NCBI GenBank assembly: GCA_008360975.2
Contig: CM039184.1
Span: 49,194,797-49,258,796, forward strand
Length of the DNA: 64,000 nucleotides
Direction of reading: 5' to 3'
Origin: Lichenostomus cassidix
Lineage: Eukaryota; Chordata; Aves; Passeriformes; Meliphagidae
The position numbers and the translations under genes are program-made. This document shows positions 1 to 11,106 of the stretch, piece by piece. The notes under the pieces were generated by a model. That model had not been told where the DNA came from, ran no database searches, and saw only the letters and a program-made list of their open reading frames with translations. How positions within the stretch are numbered: position 1 is the stretch's first letter; every line of letters starts with the position of its first letter.

Positions 1-1220
1 CTGAGTATTCACTGGACACAAAGAATGCTACTCCATTAGCAAGGGTGCAAAGTCCTGAGAAATGGCAAAATCTGCCTTATAATGTTCATATTTGACCGGG
101 GAGAAGATACAGGAGGGACCTGGCTGTAGTCTGTGAACAATGCAGGTGGGTGGGAGACTCTGATGGCCAGAAGCTGAATTAAAACAAGCTTTGACATGAA
201 TGAACATCTCAGTTTCATAGTTGAACTCTGACAAGTAGGTGTATTCCTTGTAGATGTTCTGTAGTTTGAGATGGGATTCATGCAAATCCTATGGACTATG
301 CTATGTAGGAGGGCAGGATAGATGATCCCAACAGATTCATAATATTTGAATCTTTGAGTTAATTAACAAGATTTTGAGATAGGAATGAAAGTTTGGCACT
401 TGAATTCTGTTGTTCTGCCAAACAGGAGGACTGATAGAACTTCAAGGCTTCAGCTTTCATCACTACCTTATATGACTATATACTGACTGGGAAGATTCCC
501 AGCACAGAATAGAAAGATTTAGTTAACACTTCTGCCTTTTGTTTGCTGCTTCTGATAATTTTACCGTTGTATTTCACAATATGTTTTAGAGACACTGTAG
601 AATCTATCCCTTATAGAAGATTTTTCGTCTTCCGAACATACTATTTTTGGGTCATCATGCTTTTATTTCTCTATTAGTCCGTCTCTTCTAGTTGGTAATA
701 ATTATTATCAACTTCCTTTTTCTTTCATAGCAGTTAATGCATTACTGCTCTCATATTCCCTTCCTGCAGGAAAGAATGGTTGTCCTTGGCATTTTGAAAC
801 TTGGGCTTATTGAACACCTACTTCGGTTTCTCAAGAATTTCATAGAATCATTTACACATTTGTCCTTTTGAATCACAAACTGATTAGATTACTGGTTGGG
901 ACTTCACAGTCTTTACATGGAACTCATTGTATATAGTCCCTTGTGCCAGAAATAGTTTTGTCATCAAACTATCTTCAATCCAGTTTTAGCGTAGATTTAT
1001 CTTGTATCAGATGTAATTAATTTTCAAATTAGGAAATTACTTGTATTTTTGCATTTGTTTAGTGGCAACAGAAGATATCCAGCCTGCTTCATTCAGCTAG
1101 AAGATGTGAGTGATAATGCATTTTTCTATTGTAGCACCAAAGATAGCTCATTAAGGATCTAGTCATCTAGCTAGTTAATTTGATTTGATAGTCTGCAAAA
1201 CAGACCATCTCTTCACTTAC
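1..1220. other. Unannotated non-coding DNA
   Basis: AT-rich sequence with no recognisable repeat. A minus-strand frame stays open for 85 codons at 28-285, but its ATG has no promoter or splice context that would single it out. One spot near 841 resembles the usual CR1 end, but the similarity stops after about ten bases. I see nothing else that can be supported. Confidence 0.6.
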
Positions 1221-1328
1221 CTTGAACTTCATAAGTGACAGTATTAATTAATATCCTTTCAAAATTATTTTCTCCTCTAGTTCCAGTGACTTGGAGATTA
1301 GTGGTAGGAGGGCACACCTTTAACAGGT
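1221..1328 (-). other. Candidate internal coding exon, product unknown
   Basis: Read on the minus strand, 1328 down to 1221 is bounded by a good 3' splice site (pyrimidine-rich GCTGCTCTCTTTGCAG) and a near-consensus 5' splice site (CAAG|GTAAGTG). The interval is 108 bases and open in one frame as 2 + 35 codons + 1, so it is a symmetric phase 1-1 exon. The peptide includes LLKVCPPTTNLQVTG and ends FERILINTVTYEVQ. This mix of alternating polar and hydrophobic residues could be a beta-rich extracellular module. I do not recognise the protein, and a partner exon on the minus strand was not found. The frame also stays open through the upstream intron side, which weakens the case. It could be a chance pair of splice motifs. 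Confidence 0.3.
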
Positions 1329-2989
1329 CTGCAAAGAGAGCAGCTTGGCTGCAAAGAGCCTGCAGTGGCCAGGCTGAACACACAAACTGAATGGGCAGAT
1401 CTTTGCCAAGCTTTTTAGCTGTGAGAGTTTGTGAGCTGCACACATGCAGTGATGCACCTTACATGACATGCAAGGCCATCTCCCCATTCCCCATGTCTAC
1501 TCAGATCCTGGCAATTTGCTTTAACATACTCATCATGCTGGGTTCTGTAACACTGTCACGTTGCTTGGACTTGTGTAAATCCAGTCCCTCTCATCTGTTA
1601 TCCAGCTCTTGTTGCTGATGATTAGGCAATTATGTTTTTCTTCTTTTTGTGTTCTTTGAGCTCATGACTAATTTTGTTCTCAACATCTAGATTTTTATGA
1701 GTGTTCTTTGAGTCTCCATTTTCAGTTGCTCCTTTTTTATCAGTTTTCCACCTTCCTAACTCATACAGTGCACTTGTCTCCTAAAAGTAAGTTTTTCTGC
1801 AGGTGTAGAGGCCAGCTGAATGTTCTGCCTCTTTTCTCTCTGTTCCGCAGTTTCAAGCCCACATATTATTTACCTCTTTAAAAATTAGAAATCTGTTTGT
1901 CATCTGTTCTCCTTTGAGCACTATACATCAAGAATTTCTGAAAATGCAACCTTCTCTGGTTTATCCATCTTTTGTACAACCTGAATTGGCAGCAGGTCAG
2001 TCCTTTTAGGATGGGGCAATGAGAATTGATGGTAATTACTGCTTGCAAGTGTAAACAATCATGACCATGTGCTGAAGGGACCAAACTAATGTCAGCCAAT
2101 TAAAAGCAATGAGAAGATCATAGTTCCTGGGCTGGTGTAAACACCGGTAGCAGGTAAACACAGCTCACCTGGAAGAACTGAGCTGACTAACTCTGCTTTT
2201 GCTCATGTTACATGACCTCTTTTGAACACTTTCAGGTCTTCAAAGGAGTCACAGTCCACAATTTAGGAAACATTACTGGAGTATGATGAACTTCATGGGA
2301 GACTTGTCATTAGTCAGAGAAAACATATCAAAGGGGTGGCTCAGTACTTGTTAAGGAAATGATATTTCTGAAATCTGTCTGGATCATAAATCATCAAAGG
2401 ACAGTTTGCAATAGACTCACTTGCCTCTTCACACACAATTGACAATAATGTCCCATATATGCTGATAGAGGTCTCTTCTGTCCTGGAAAGATATTAAAAG
2501 CCATCTGCACAGCATTAATGAAGTGCCAGTCTTATTCCTATTAAAGTCAATGGCAGCTCTTCTGTTAGGTGGAATTTTGCAATGGTTTATAATTTTTAAA
2601 GCATTAGGATCCCACAGAGGAAGCTATGCTTTATAGGCTAAACTTTCTGCATGGAAAGTACATGAAAGAGAGCAGAAGGTTTTCCTTAGTGTTGCTGGAA
2701 AAAAGAGACTTGGGGCAAACCCTAGGCCAGTGTACACTGCTGTTGGCACTAACAATTTTTGAGGATGGCATAATTAAGAAAGGAATCCTAGAGTGGAACT
2801 GCACATGACCATTTTTCATCAAAGCTTTTCAGATTGGTCCCACACTGCTGAAATCAATGGGACATTCACAGGACAGGATGGAGCTTTAGTGGTTTGTTGG
2901 CTGCAGTTCTCCATTGACATTTTTCTGGGGCTGCCTGAGGTCAGTGCTGTAACTAAGGATAAAGAGCAGCAAACTTCAGCTATCTAACT
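1329..2989. other. Unannotated non-coding DNA
   Basis: Intergenic or intronic sequence with scattered short ORFs in several frames and no coding signature. Two short matches to a TCAATGG-containing motif lie at 2543-2556 and 2850-2863; a third copy-like site is at 45330-45360. No CR1, LTR or tandem repeat is visible. Confidence 0.55.
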
Positions 2990-4034
2990 AGTAAACTTAG
3001 CTACATTTTACTGCAAAACTTTTTCATATTGAAAACAGAGAAATTACGCACTGACTGTAAATAAAGTTTTTGCTCAACAAATTAATTCCTTGAACTGTTG
3101 CTAGGTGTGGTTTCAAAACAGTTCTAATTCTATGAATATATCCTCTTAAATAACAATAAAACATGACTCTTCAAGGAATTAGAAATGTGTTTCAACAGTA
3201 TCCCTTCTGCTGGCATAGCTTTGCTGGTTTGTTACGTTTTGTATTAGTACTTTACATAGACACAAGAAAAATATTCTATTTAATAAAAATGCTGTCTCCT
3301 ATCAAGAATGACATTTAATACAAATCACATCAAAGCTCTCCATCACATACTGTCAATTCTTAGTGATTTAATAAAATGGCCATCATCTGCTCTGCAAATT
3401 TACAAGTCACAGCCTGTATGCAGATGCTTAACAAGTTATTGCATTGAATTGGTGAGGCAAATTAAAATTTAGTATTTCAAATCATCTGTAGATAATCGGA
3501 GTCCTAAATTATACATTGTCATTAATTTAGCTGTGCACTACTAAAACAGAGAAAAGTCTGTAAAATATGGCCCATATAGTGAGTCCATAAAGGGACTTTA
3601 TAAATGAATAGTTCTATTATTTTAAACTAACAGAAACCAGGTGAATAAAATATGTTAGTGTATTTTATAGGAAAAATGTTAGACAAATAATTTTGTATTT
3701 AGTACTACATGTAGGATTTTAAAATTTTAGCAAAATGCAAAGGTTATAACTTTATTTTCAGTAGATTATTTTTATTCAGTTAACATCTATGTGCTACCAG
3801 AAAGTTTTGTTTTGGTCTAATTAATCAATTAATTAGTTTTAGGGATGTGTGTGGATGCAGGTCTAAGAACATTTTAGAGCAGATTATTCTACATGGTGAT
3901 GCCAACCGCCGTGCTTTTTCTGGATCACAGCTTCATAATTTGAGGTCATTAAGGAACACAGTGTGAGATGTAATCAAATCAAGGCCTTTCCTAAACCTGG
4001 AACAGCAAAAATCAAGATAGTACTCTTTTAAAAA
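2990..4034. promoter_or_regulatory. AT-rich stop-dense block, possible conserved non-coding element
   Basis: This block has almost no open frame, no repeat signature and many TAATTA-type homeodomain cores. The most striking is the perfect 9+2+9 palindrome CTAATTAATCAATTAATTAG at 3817-3836. Around it, 3300-3560 and 3840-3990 have the even, non-repetitive, AT-rich texture typical of vertebrate conserved non-coding elements. That texture is only suggestive; conservation cannot be judged from one sequence. Confidence 0.25.
3817..3836. promoter_or_regulatory. Perfect palindrome with paired homeodomain sites
   Basis: The sequence is its own reverse complement around a 2-base centre. It contains TAATCAATTA, which fits the P2-type site (TAAT, 2 bases, ATTA) bound by cooperating paired-class homeodomains, flanked on both sides by further TAATTA cores. 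The sequence is seen directly; binding is inferred. Confidence 0.4.
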
Positions 4035-4525
4035 TAAACTCAGATTTTGCTTGCAGCATGGTAGGCAGCCCCCACATTTCCATGGAACAGGAAGGGATTA
4101 ATACTCTCTCTCTGCAGGTGGGAAGGCAAGTTGGCACCCTCTGCTCTACACCTGCTAATGCAATCCAGGGCGGAAGGAGGGGAGGATATCTGGATGGATA
4201 AAATAAAGAAGAGAGGAATCAGGGCTGGAATTGTGCTGCTGTGTTGAGGGATAATGGCTGATGTCTAGGACAGAAATGACCTAAGGGGATAGCCCCAGGT
4301 TATGATTAGAGTTGTTAAAGCATGAAGAGTGGGCTGAGTCTGTTTATTTTTCTAGTAGCAGCTGTAGGAATTTTAACATGATTTGATCTTTGGGGTTGTT
4401 GATTTTATCTGAATAATTTAGCAGGTGTGCCCACCACTCCTGTGAATTGTTTAAAATATTTTTTTTACCTATACAGTTGATTTATGCCAAAACAGTTTTA
4501 AAAAATCAGGTTTTTGTTACTTGTG

Positions 4526-4610
4526 ATTTGTCAGAGGTGGTGGGGCATGTTGCTCTCTGTCCTGCTTTGGATTCTTTGTGTACATTTTGTGAATGCAAAC
4601 TGAAATAAAG
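4526..4610 (+). repeat. Copy 1 of an unidentified dispersed repeat
   Basis: A GGTGGTGGGG stretch is followed about 25 bases later by ATTCTTTGTGTACATTTT and then an A-rich end. The same order is found at 10958-11040. The shared core is about 30 bases at high identity with looser similarity on either side. The family is not recognised. It could be an old transposon tail or a small LTR remnant. Confidence 0.45.
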
Positions 4611-5733
4611 TCTGGTTTTATTATTCCTTGCACAGTTTAGCTGTGAAAAATTATGGCATGCTTAGGACATCTCAGGGAGATTTTTGATCATTTTAGGTGT
4701 AATGCAGATTTCTTAAACAATGAAAACAGGCATAATCTGTGGCAATCTCCACAGAGGAGCTCTTCCCTGTTATCTAGTTTTTCCTGTCTTGAGAGAGTTT
4801 CACAATGAACACTTAGTGTGAACAAAAGTGATGCAATCAGGTAAACTGGGCTGCACCAGGTGTAGGATTACAAGCTGGTGATGGTGTTGCATGGGCAGTG
4901 TGTGAGCCCCTCATCACTCCTGTTTCTTGCAGTGGCCTGGGCTGTGGAGAGACAGAGATTGAGGGGAAGTGAATGTGTGCGAATGGGCGCAGCAAAACAG
5001 CCAGAGACCTGAACTGAGGTTGCCAGCCCAGTGCCTCAAAAGCCATGTGAAAGTTTCTTGGTTCTGTACTTTTTTCTAGATTCCACATTTCCCTTTCTTC
5101 CCTTGAGAGCTGCAGCCCTGGCTCTTTTTTCCTCCACAGTGTTATAGGAGGAGAAAAGCACAGCTCCTCCCATGACAACTGACCTAGAGGCAGCCCACCA
5201 GGAGGATAGATTTTGGGCACTATTTTAACTCAGCTGTTTTACTCCTGCTCTTCTGGTAGTGTGGTATTGATATGACTTGAAACTGCTTTCCACTAGTCCC
5301 ATGGTCCCGTGCATGGTTTCCCCAACAGTATTTGGCTGTGGCCATAATTTAGTGTTGGTACCCAAAAGCGTGAATAGAATCCTTTAAAATAGTCTTTTTA
5401 TTTATTTATTTTTTTAATGGAAATGTTTAAAACAGGTTTATGTCATATCAGCTGCTTGTAATATGTTTCATTCTGTGGAGGTTGGATTCATAGTTTACCA
5501 CTTGAGTTCCTTGTGATTTTATTGCTCTATGAGGACTGCAGAATCCTAATGCCACAGAGAGATATGCTTTGAACACAGACAGAGTGATAGCCTGCAAGCC
5601 CCAATTAGGTAGATAAATAACCTTTGTATGGCCATGGCCAATGAAGTCACCTTGATTTAATGCCTGTTGCAGGTGTCCTGAAGGTGTGCCCCTTGTGTGG
5701 GACTCTTCAGCTTCATTTTTTTGCTTTTTACAG
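4611..5733. other. Unannotated non-coding DNA
   Basis: No repeat or gene is recognised. The minus-strand ORF at 4837-5220 (127 codons) has low-information, proline/serine-rich composition and no splice or start context, so I treat it as chance. A T-rich run lies at 5395-5417. Confidence 0.5.
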
Positions 5734-5823
5734 ACAAATACCAAGTGCATACTTCCATCTACTTCAACATGAAGCAACTAAAGAAGCATTCAACAGCAAA
5801 CACATTCTGTAGTAAATCTAGTG
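5734..5823 (+). other. Candidate internal exon, 90 bases
   Basis: A strong acceptor (CATTTTTTTGCTTTTTACAG) is followed 90 bases later by a consensus donor (GTG|GTAAGT). One frame is open across the whole interval as 2 + 29 codons + 1, again phase 1-1; it begins KYQVHTSIYFNMKQLKK. The other two frames contain stops. I recognise no protein. It could equally be an exon of a long non-coding RNA or a chance pairing of splice motifs. Confidence 0.25.
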
Positions 5824-5829
5824 GTAAGT

Positions 5830-6709
5830 TATATTAGCTAACTTGCTGCTAGTAGATTTGACCTGCTTGTAGGGGTGCATCAACACAGACCCTCTTTTTC
5901 TGCTTAGTGAACTTCTTTTTCAGATTTTCATCCTGAGTACTTTCACAGCCATGCCCTGGGGTGGTTGCAAAATGATGTTTTAGGCATGTAAATCTGACTA
6001 ATAACACACCCACCCATGGCTGGCAACCAGGCACAGCACAAAGCCTGACACCAAGGGATGATCTAATCCCTGGAGGTATCTCTGGCCTGAGGAAAGCAGG
6101 GAGGGAGGAGAAGGGTGGCTTCTCCAGTGGGTGAGCCACACTCAGTGGCACTTAACTTAGAACTTGCTCATCCAGCAAAGCACTGGGAGAAGTCTGGGCC
6201 TTTCCATAGCCATGGCTGGTTTGTGAAACACCTGCTGTACCATGCCTGTCTGCAGTGATAACAGGAGGTGACTCCTCAGTCTGGCACTGCACTTTCTGGA
6301 TTTCCAGAGACCTCTTCCTTTTGCATAAATTCATTCAGGTTATAGATGAGCCAGTTAAGAAGCTGAAATTTTATCTATCCCCAAAATGACTTTTTCCTGA
6401 TGATCAGTAATGACCATCTGAAGGGGGAACCAGCAATTTGCTCCAGCAGTCACCTGCTCCACTCTAGGAACTGTCATCAGCATCACCAATTACTGCCAGC
6501 TGTGGCAAAGTGCTGTCTGTGAAAGTAAAACTTTGCCAAGAGGTGACCAAGCACATTGTATGTGCAAACCGGGAATACCTTCCTGAAAGTTGGTAGAGTT
6601 AAAAATCTCAGGCCTCTGTTGTGTCAGCCCCTCTATCCCCTCAGATCAGCATCCAAATTAATAGAGAAGAAATATAGTTTCTGCTTCAGTTTCTGCTGTC
6701 AGTTTTCAG
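5830..6709. other. Unannotated non-coding DNA
   Basis: Short overlapping minus-strand ORFs (5849-6151, 6152-6334) with no family resemblance. No repeat is recognised. Confidence 0.5.
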
Positions 6710-6826
6710 ATATAGCTAATATTAATGTAGAAAGATGGAAGAATTTGTAAGAAAGGACACACAAGTATACCAGTGTCTTGGAAAAAGTCCTTTGTTTTCT
6801 CCATCATCGATGTTTTGTGACATGAG
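6710..6826 (+). other. Candidate non-coding exon, 117 bases
   Basis: The acceptor TTTCTGCTGTCAGTTTTCAG and the perfect donor GAG|GTGAGT bound 117 bases. All three frames contain stops, so if used this would be an exon of a non-coding RNA or an untranslated exon. A nearer donor at 6749 (GTAAGA) would give a shorter exon open in one frame. Evidence is splice grammar only. Confidence 0.18.
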
Positions 6827-9800
6827 GTGAGTGTACAAGAAGGTAGTTCTGGATCCCTCATTGTTCAAGGCAGTTTCAGGCCCTTTTAAAAATCCTGCCA
6901 GGCTTTTGCCTTCATTAAGCATCATAACTCAAGTTGAACTGCAGTGGGCAAAATAATATCACTTTTTTTCATGGATTGAAGCTGTGGTATCACATGTGTT
7001 ACCTCATAGGAAACTACATAGCTCTGGGAACTTGGCCATAGGTACAATGAACTTTACTTCCCTGGCCACTTTCAGCCTTGTCTTGGTTTTCCCTTCATGC
7101 ACGTTTCTTCTTGAGTTTATCCTCTGAGTAGCAGACAGTGATGCTGGGTGGGAAGCTGGCCCCAGGGATTTGGGATGGGAAAGCTTGGGTGCAACCTTTC
7201 CCTCCCTCCAGGACTGCTGCTGGCATTCCCTTCAGTGCCAATCCCAACCTGCTGGCTGGGGTTTGGCAGGGAGAGGCTTCTGCTCCACCCTGTTCCTGGC
7301 AGGTAGACTCTTCTTTAAGGCAGTGCCTCTGGCTGCGCTAACAAACCCCTGTTTCCTGTCAGCAGGCAACATCAGCCTCCGCTTTGCTTACCTCCTCTGC
7401 AGTAATGCAGGGAAGAAAAGGGCTCCCTGGTTTATTTGACTCTCTTCTGTCCTGTATAGATGCTGTGACACTAAGCCAGACCTCATTTACATGTAATTCA
7501 CTGCACTTGTCCCTTGAAATTATAAAGGCACACAAGAAAATGTCTTAACAGGTACCTACAGCATATAATTAGCCTTGTATGGGCTCCTCATCTGGGCTAG
7601 TACAAACAAGCACAACCTTCTGGATACTGACACCAGGCACGGGCTGGCTGAAGAAGAAAGCATCTGTGTGTCAGAGGCCAAGTGGACAGAAGCAAGCCCT
7701 TGTTGCCATGGGGTTAACACAGAGCCCCCACCGATCTGAGTGCCCCTGAAAATGCCCCATTTTCCTTGAGACATACTCCTAGATAGACTGTCAGGGTTTT
7801 TACATTAGCTCAGGGTTTCCAGCCAGTGGGAAGCCCTCCTCAGTGACAGTGTGATAGATCCTTGCCTGAGCTGACATAAATCTGGAAACCTGCACTGTTT
7901 CTACAGTGCATGCAAAGATTGGCTACCCAGTATGTGCACAGCCAGTCCAAAAGGATCTGAAATCTGTGGATTTCAGGTAGTGCTGTTCTGCTTGTGTGAA
8001 TCTCTAGTATGGTAAGTCTGAAGTGTCCAGGATTATAGGTTTGCTATGCTCACTCATGTTATTCAACAGAATTGAGCATGCACGCTAAGCCAAACATGTT
8101 CCGGAGCTTCCAGATCTATTGAATATCCACAGATCTTTTGTGCAGAGAATGTACAGTCAGTCTGAACACTTCCTGAAATGTTGGGTTTGTAACACATGGT
8201 TTACAGAGCTCATTCACACATATTTCCATCTGGGAAATCCCAGAGGAAATGTTATAGCAGTCTGAGGGTTGAATTAGTGTAGTTTTCTATCCTTGAGGAC
8301 ATCTCAACTTGCCAGCAGTCATGGTTTTATCCTGTGGAAATAAATTCTAAAGTTATGCTTGGATAACCTTAATTATTTGGCAATTTAATATTTGCTTTCT
8401 CTTGTCTTTAGAGCAACTGATATAAGCATGCTCTCATGACTTGGGACTACCACCAAGCACCCAGAGGTAAATGCTCTTCTGGCTTTCTTCATTGGTCACA
8501 TCACATCTATCTCTAATTTCTTTCTTTTCCTTGAATTTCTGGACCCTTTTAAAGGCTGTCTGTCATTATGGCAGTGGCCAGAGTTAGGAGGGATACTGAT
8601 AGACATGGAGGGTTGATTCTGCCTTGAGGAGGGAGTCACTTGTGAGGCCAAGCTTGGGTGGTGACCTCAGGTAGTGTGGTGCCATCCCCACAATTGACAC
8701 AGGGAAGCTCACTGCTGCATCCCACATGTGGGCCTGAGGGAACTGGACTATTTCCAGTGTTAAATATAACATGGGTGAATTCAAGGGTGTGCGTCATGTC
8801 ACAAAACTCTGAGTGTGAATCAGATCATATTGCAGTGAGAGAAAAGGCTGCTGTGGATACCCTTGAGAAGAAAGTGCTGGGGGACCTGGGTGCAGACGCA
8901 GTTTCAGGCTGGGGTGCAGCGTGTGAGAAAATTTTGTTGCCCAAGGGCAAAGTGGGCAGTTGTGAGTTTTCCTAGGGCTATGCAGAATGCCATGCCTGTG
9001 TGTCTGTGTGTGTACATGGGTGCATAGGGAGGCTGCAATGATTTCGTGGGGACTGTGTGGGTGTGATGTGTGCAGGGGTCAGCCCTTGGTAAATATGGAA
9101 GCTGAGCAGCAAGAAACTCACAGCTGTGTCATGGGAGATCCTCAAGGAATGTGGGATTTCTCCTCACCACAGGAGACAGGGGATCTTGCAGGAAAGCCCC
9201 ATGGAGCAGAACCTCATCATCAGTGCTGGATGGAAGGGAAGGGGGTGGTCAGAGGGAGGTGGCACTCCCTCCCACCTGTCAAAGGGAAATGGGAGCTCTG
9301 CTTTTGCTTGCACTGTGTGTTTAGATTTCAGGTTTTGCAGGCAGGCACTGTTCCTTTCTGTTTGTACAGTCCTTGGCCCAGTAAGTCCTGATCTTTGCCA
9401 GGGCACCCGGGGACCTCTGCAGTATTGATGAGCAATACCAGACCCTGCAATATTAACTCCACAGCAACCCCTGGCTACATGGTCAGACAGGCACAGAGAA
9501 GAACAAGAAGATCAGCAGGGAAATTCTGTCCAAATGTGAAGGAAGGGATGTGGGTGCCCACTGCTAAGCTACTGAGTGTCATCGGAATGGTGGCAGAAAT
9601 CAGTTTTCTGAAAGCAGCTAAATGAGATTTGACCAGTGACTAAAAACACAGTATAGAGATGTTTGTAGGACAAAGAGGGCATCTGCCAGTTGGTTTCTCA
9701 GTGTCTGTGAAATAGGGAAAGTTTTTAAAACACTGGAGTGTTCCTATCTGGAAGTGTGAGAAGGAATAGAAATTTGGCTGAGGAGTGAAAATGGAAGTAA

Positions 9801-10957
9801 GGTGGTTTAGGAGCCCAGTGGACCTGAAACAGTCAGAGTAGCATCTCTTCCTCTGAACCATGGTTTTATAAAAATGTTTCGGTTTTGTAAGTCTGAGATA
9901 ACTGGTCAATTAGATTCATTACATATTTGAAGGGAACATGAACTCCTGGCAGTGGGACCTCCAAGCCTTTACTTGCAATAGTCTTCAAGGGCAAGTAATT
10001 ACACTTTGCTCAGTTTATGTATCAATATTTCACAGAATTAATGAGCTACCTCTCTCTGAGTGTATAGGTACTCTGCCTTTAAGATTGGCTCAGGGGAGAA
10101 CTGATTGCTGCTCCTCCCAGAGGTTCAAATTCCCTAATACTTTCAGAGGATCTTTGTTTCTCTTCCAGCTGAGCCAAAGTAGTGTGAATTCAGTGAATTA
10201 CAATATGCGAGACACTCCCTAATGCTATTTTCAGTCACTTTTGAGATTAGATTTAGTTGCCCATTCCTTTGAAATGAAAGTAATCCATTTTTATTTGTTG
10301 GTTGCATTGTCTCGGTTACTAACATGAGAAAATCAATATCAGGGCAGTCAGTCATTTCAGTGTGCTGCTTATTATGGCTAATGCACTATATTCTTTCATT
10401 GAGGGAGTTGAGAGTTTTGGATTCTTAAGATGCTGATGATAGAGGGCTCTTGAGAAAAAAAGTGAGTAGCAGAGCAGAAAGCAGGGAAAATAAGGTGGTT
10501 AAGGTCAGGTGCTGGCGCTATTTGGCATGTTTTCTAAAAAAATTTTTTGACCACAAAGAGCATTTGGGCCCTGCTGATTGCTTTAATTCTATTCTGTTCT
10601 TCATATCCATCCATCCATCTTACATTTTATTTTGAATCTTATGTGCACACCCCTTTTAGTCTGTTGATGAGTTTAAGGTGTGCTTATTAAAAACCCTAAA
10701 AATCCACTTAACACCCCATAAAGGACAACTGATAGCTTCAATCCACTGGAACGATCTGGAATGTCATGCCTCATCCTGGCCTCTTAGAGGAATGTTTTGG
10801 GATGCTTTCTTGTCCTAGTCTTGAGAAATGTATTAGGCAACAATCAACAAGTCATTGGCTTGCTGACTTTTCATCTAGATACCAAAAATTGCCTATCTGG
10901 GCCCTCTTCCTTTTGATCTCATACTCTGGGTGTGGGATCTTGTTAGTTTCTTTTTAT
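6827..10957. other. Unannotated non-coding DNA
   Basis: About 4 kb without a recognisable transposon or exon. It is moderately GC-rich at 7140-7440 and 8650-9420, which explains the crowd of short ORFs there. A degenerate TG-rich stretch lies at about 8997-9014 and a short ATCC run at 10606-10620. Confidence 0.5.
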
Positions 10958-11040
10958 TTGTCATTTCCCTAGGGGTGGTGGGGTGTTTGTGTTGTGTGCT
11001 CTCCTTTGCATTCTTTGTGTACATTTTATAAATAGAAACC
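10958..11040 (+). repeat. Copy 2 of an unidentified dispersed repeat
   Basis: Matches 4526-4610: GGTGGTGGGG, a T/G-rich spacer, then ATTCTTTGTGTACATTTT and an A-rich tail with AAAC. Same orientation, about 6.4 kb apart. Family unknown. Confidence 0.45.
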
Positions 11041-11061
11041 AATTTATTTATTTTTTAATAG

Positions 11062-11106
11062 GAGACAGGATACAGAGAGTGCCTGGAATATCATCTTAGA
11101 CTTGGG
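11062..11106 (+). other. Weak candidate exon, 45 bases
   Basis: The T-rich acceptor TTTATTTATTTTTTAATAG and donor GGG|GTGAGT bound 45 bases open in two frames. It lies directly after repeat copy 2, so it may be part of that repeat. Short length makes chance likely. Confidence 0.12.

Noticed and set aside
835..870. CR1 end, from CATAGAATCATTTA
   Set aside because: Similarity ends after the first bases; the following sequence does not continue like CR1.
4837..5220. Minus-strand ORF of 127 codons
   Set aside because: No domain, low-information composition, no promoter or splice context. Length is within chance for 64 kb in six frames.
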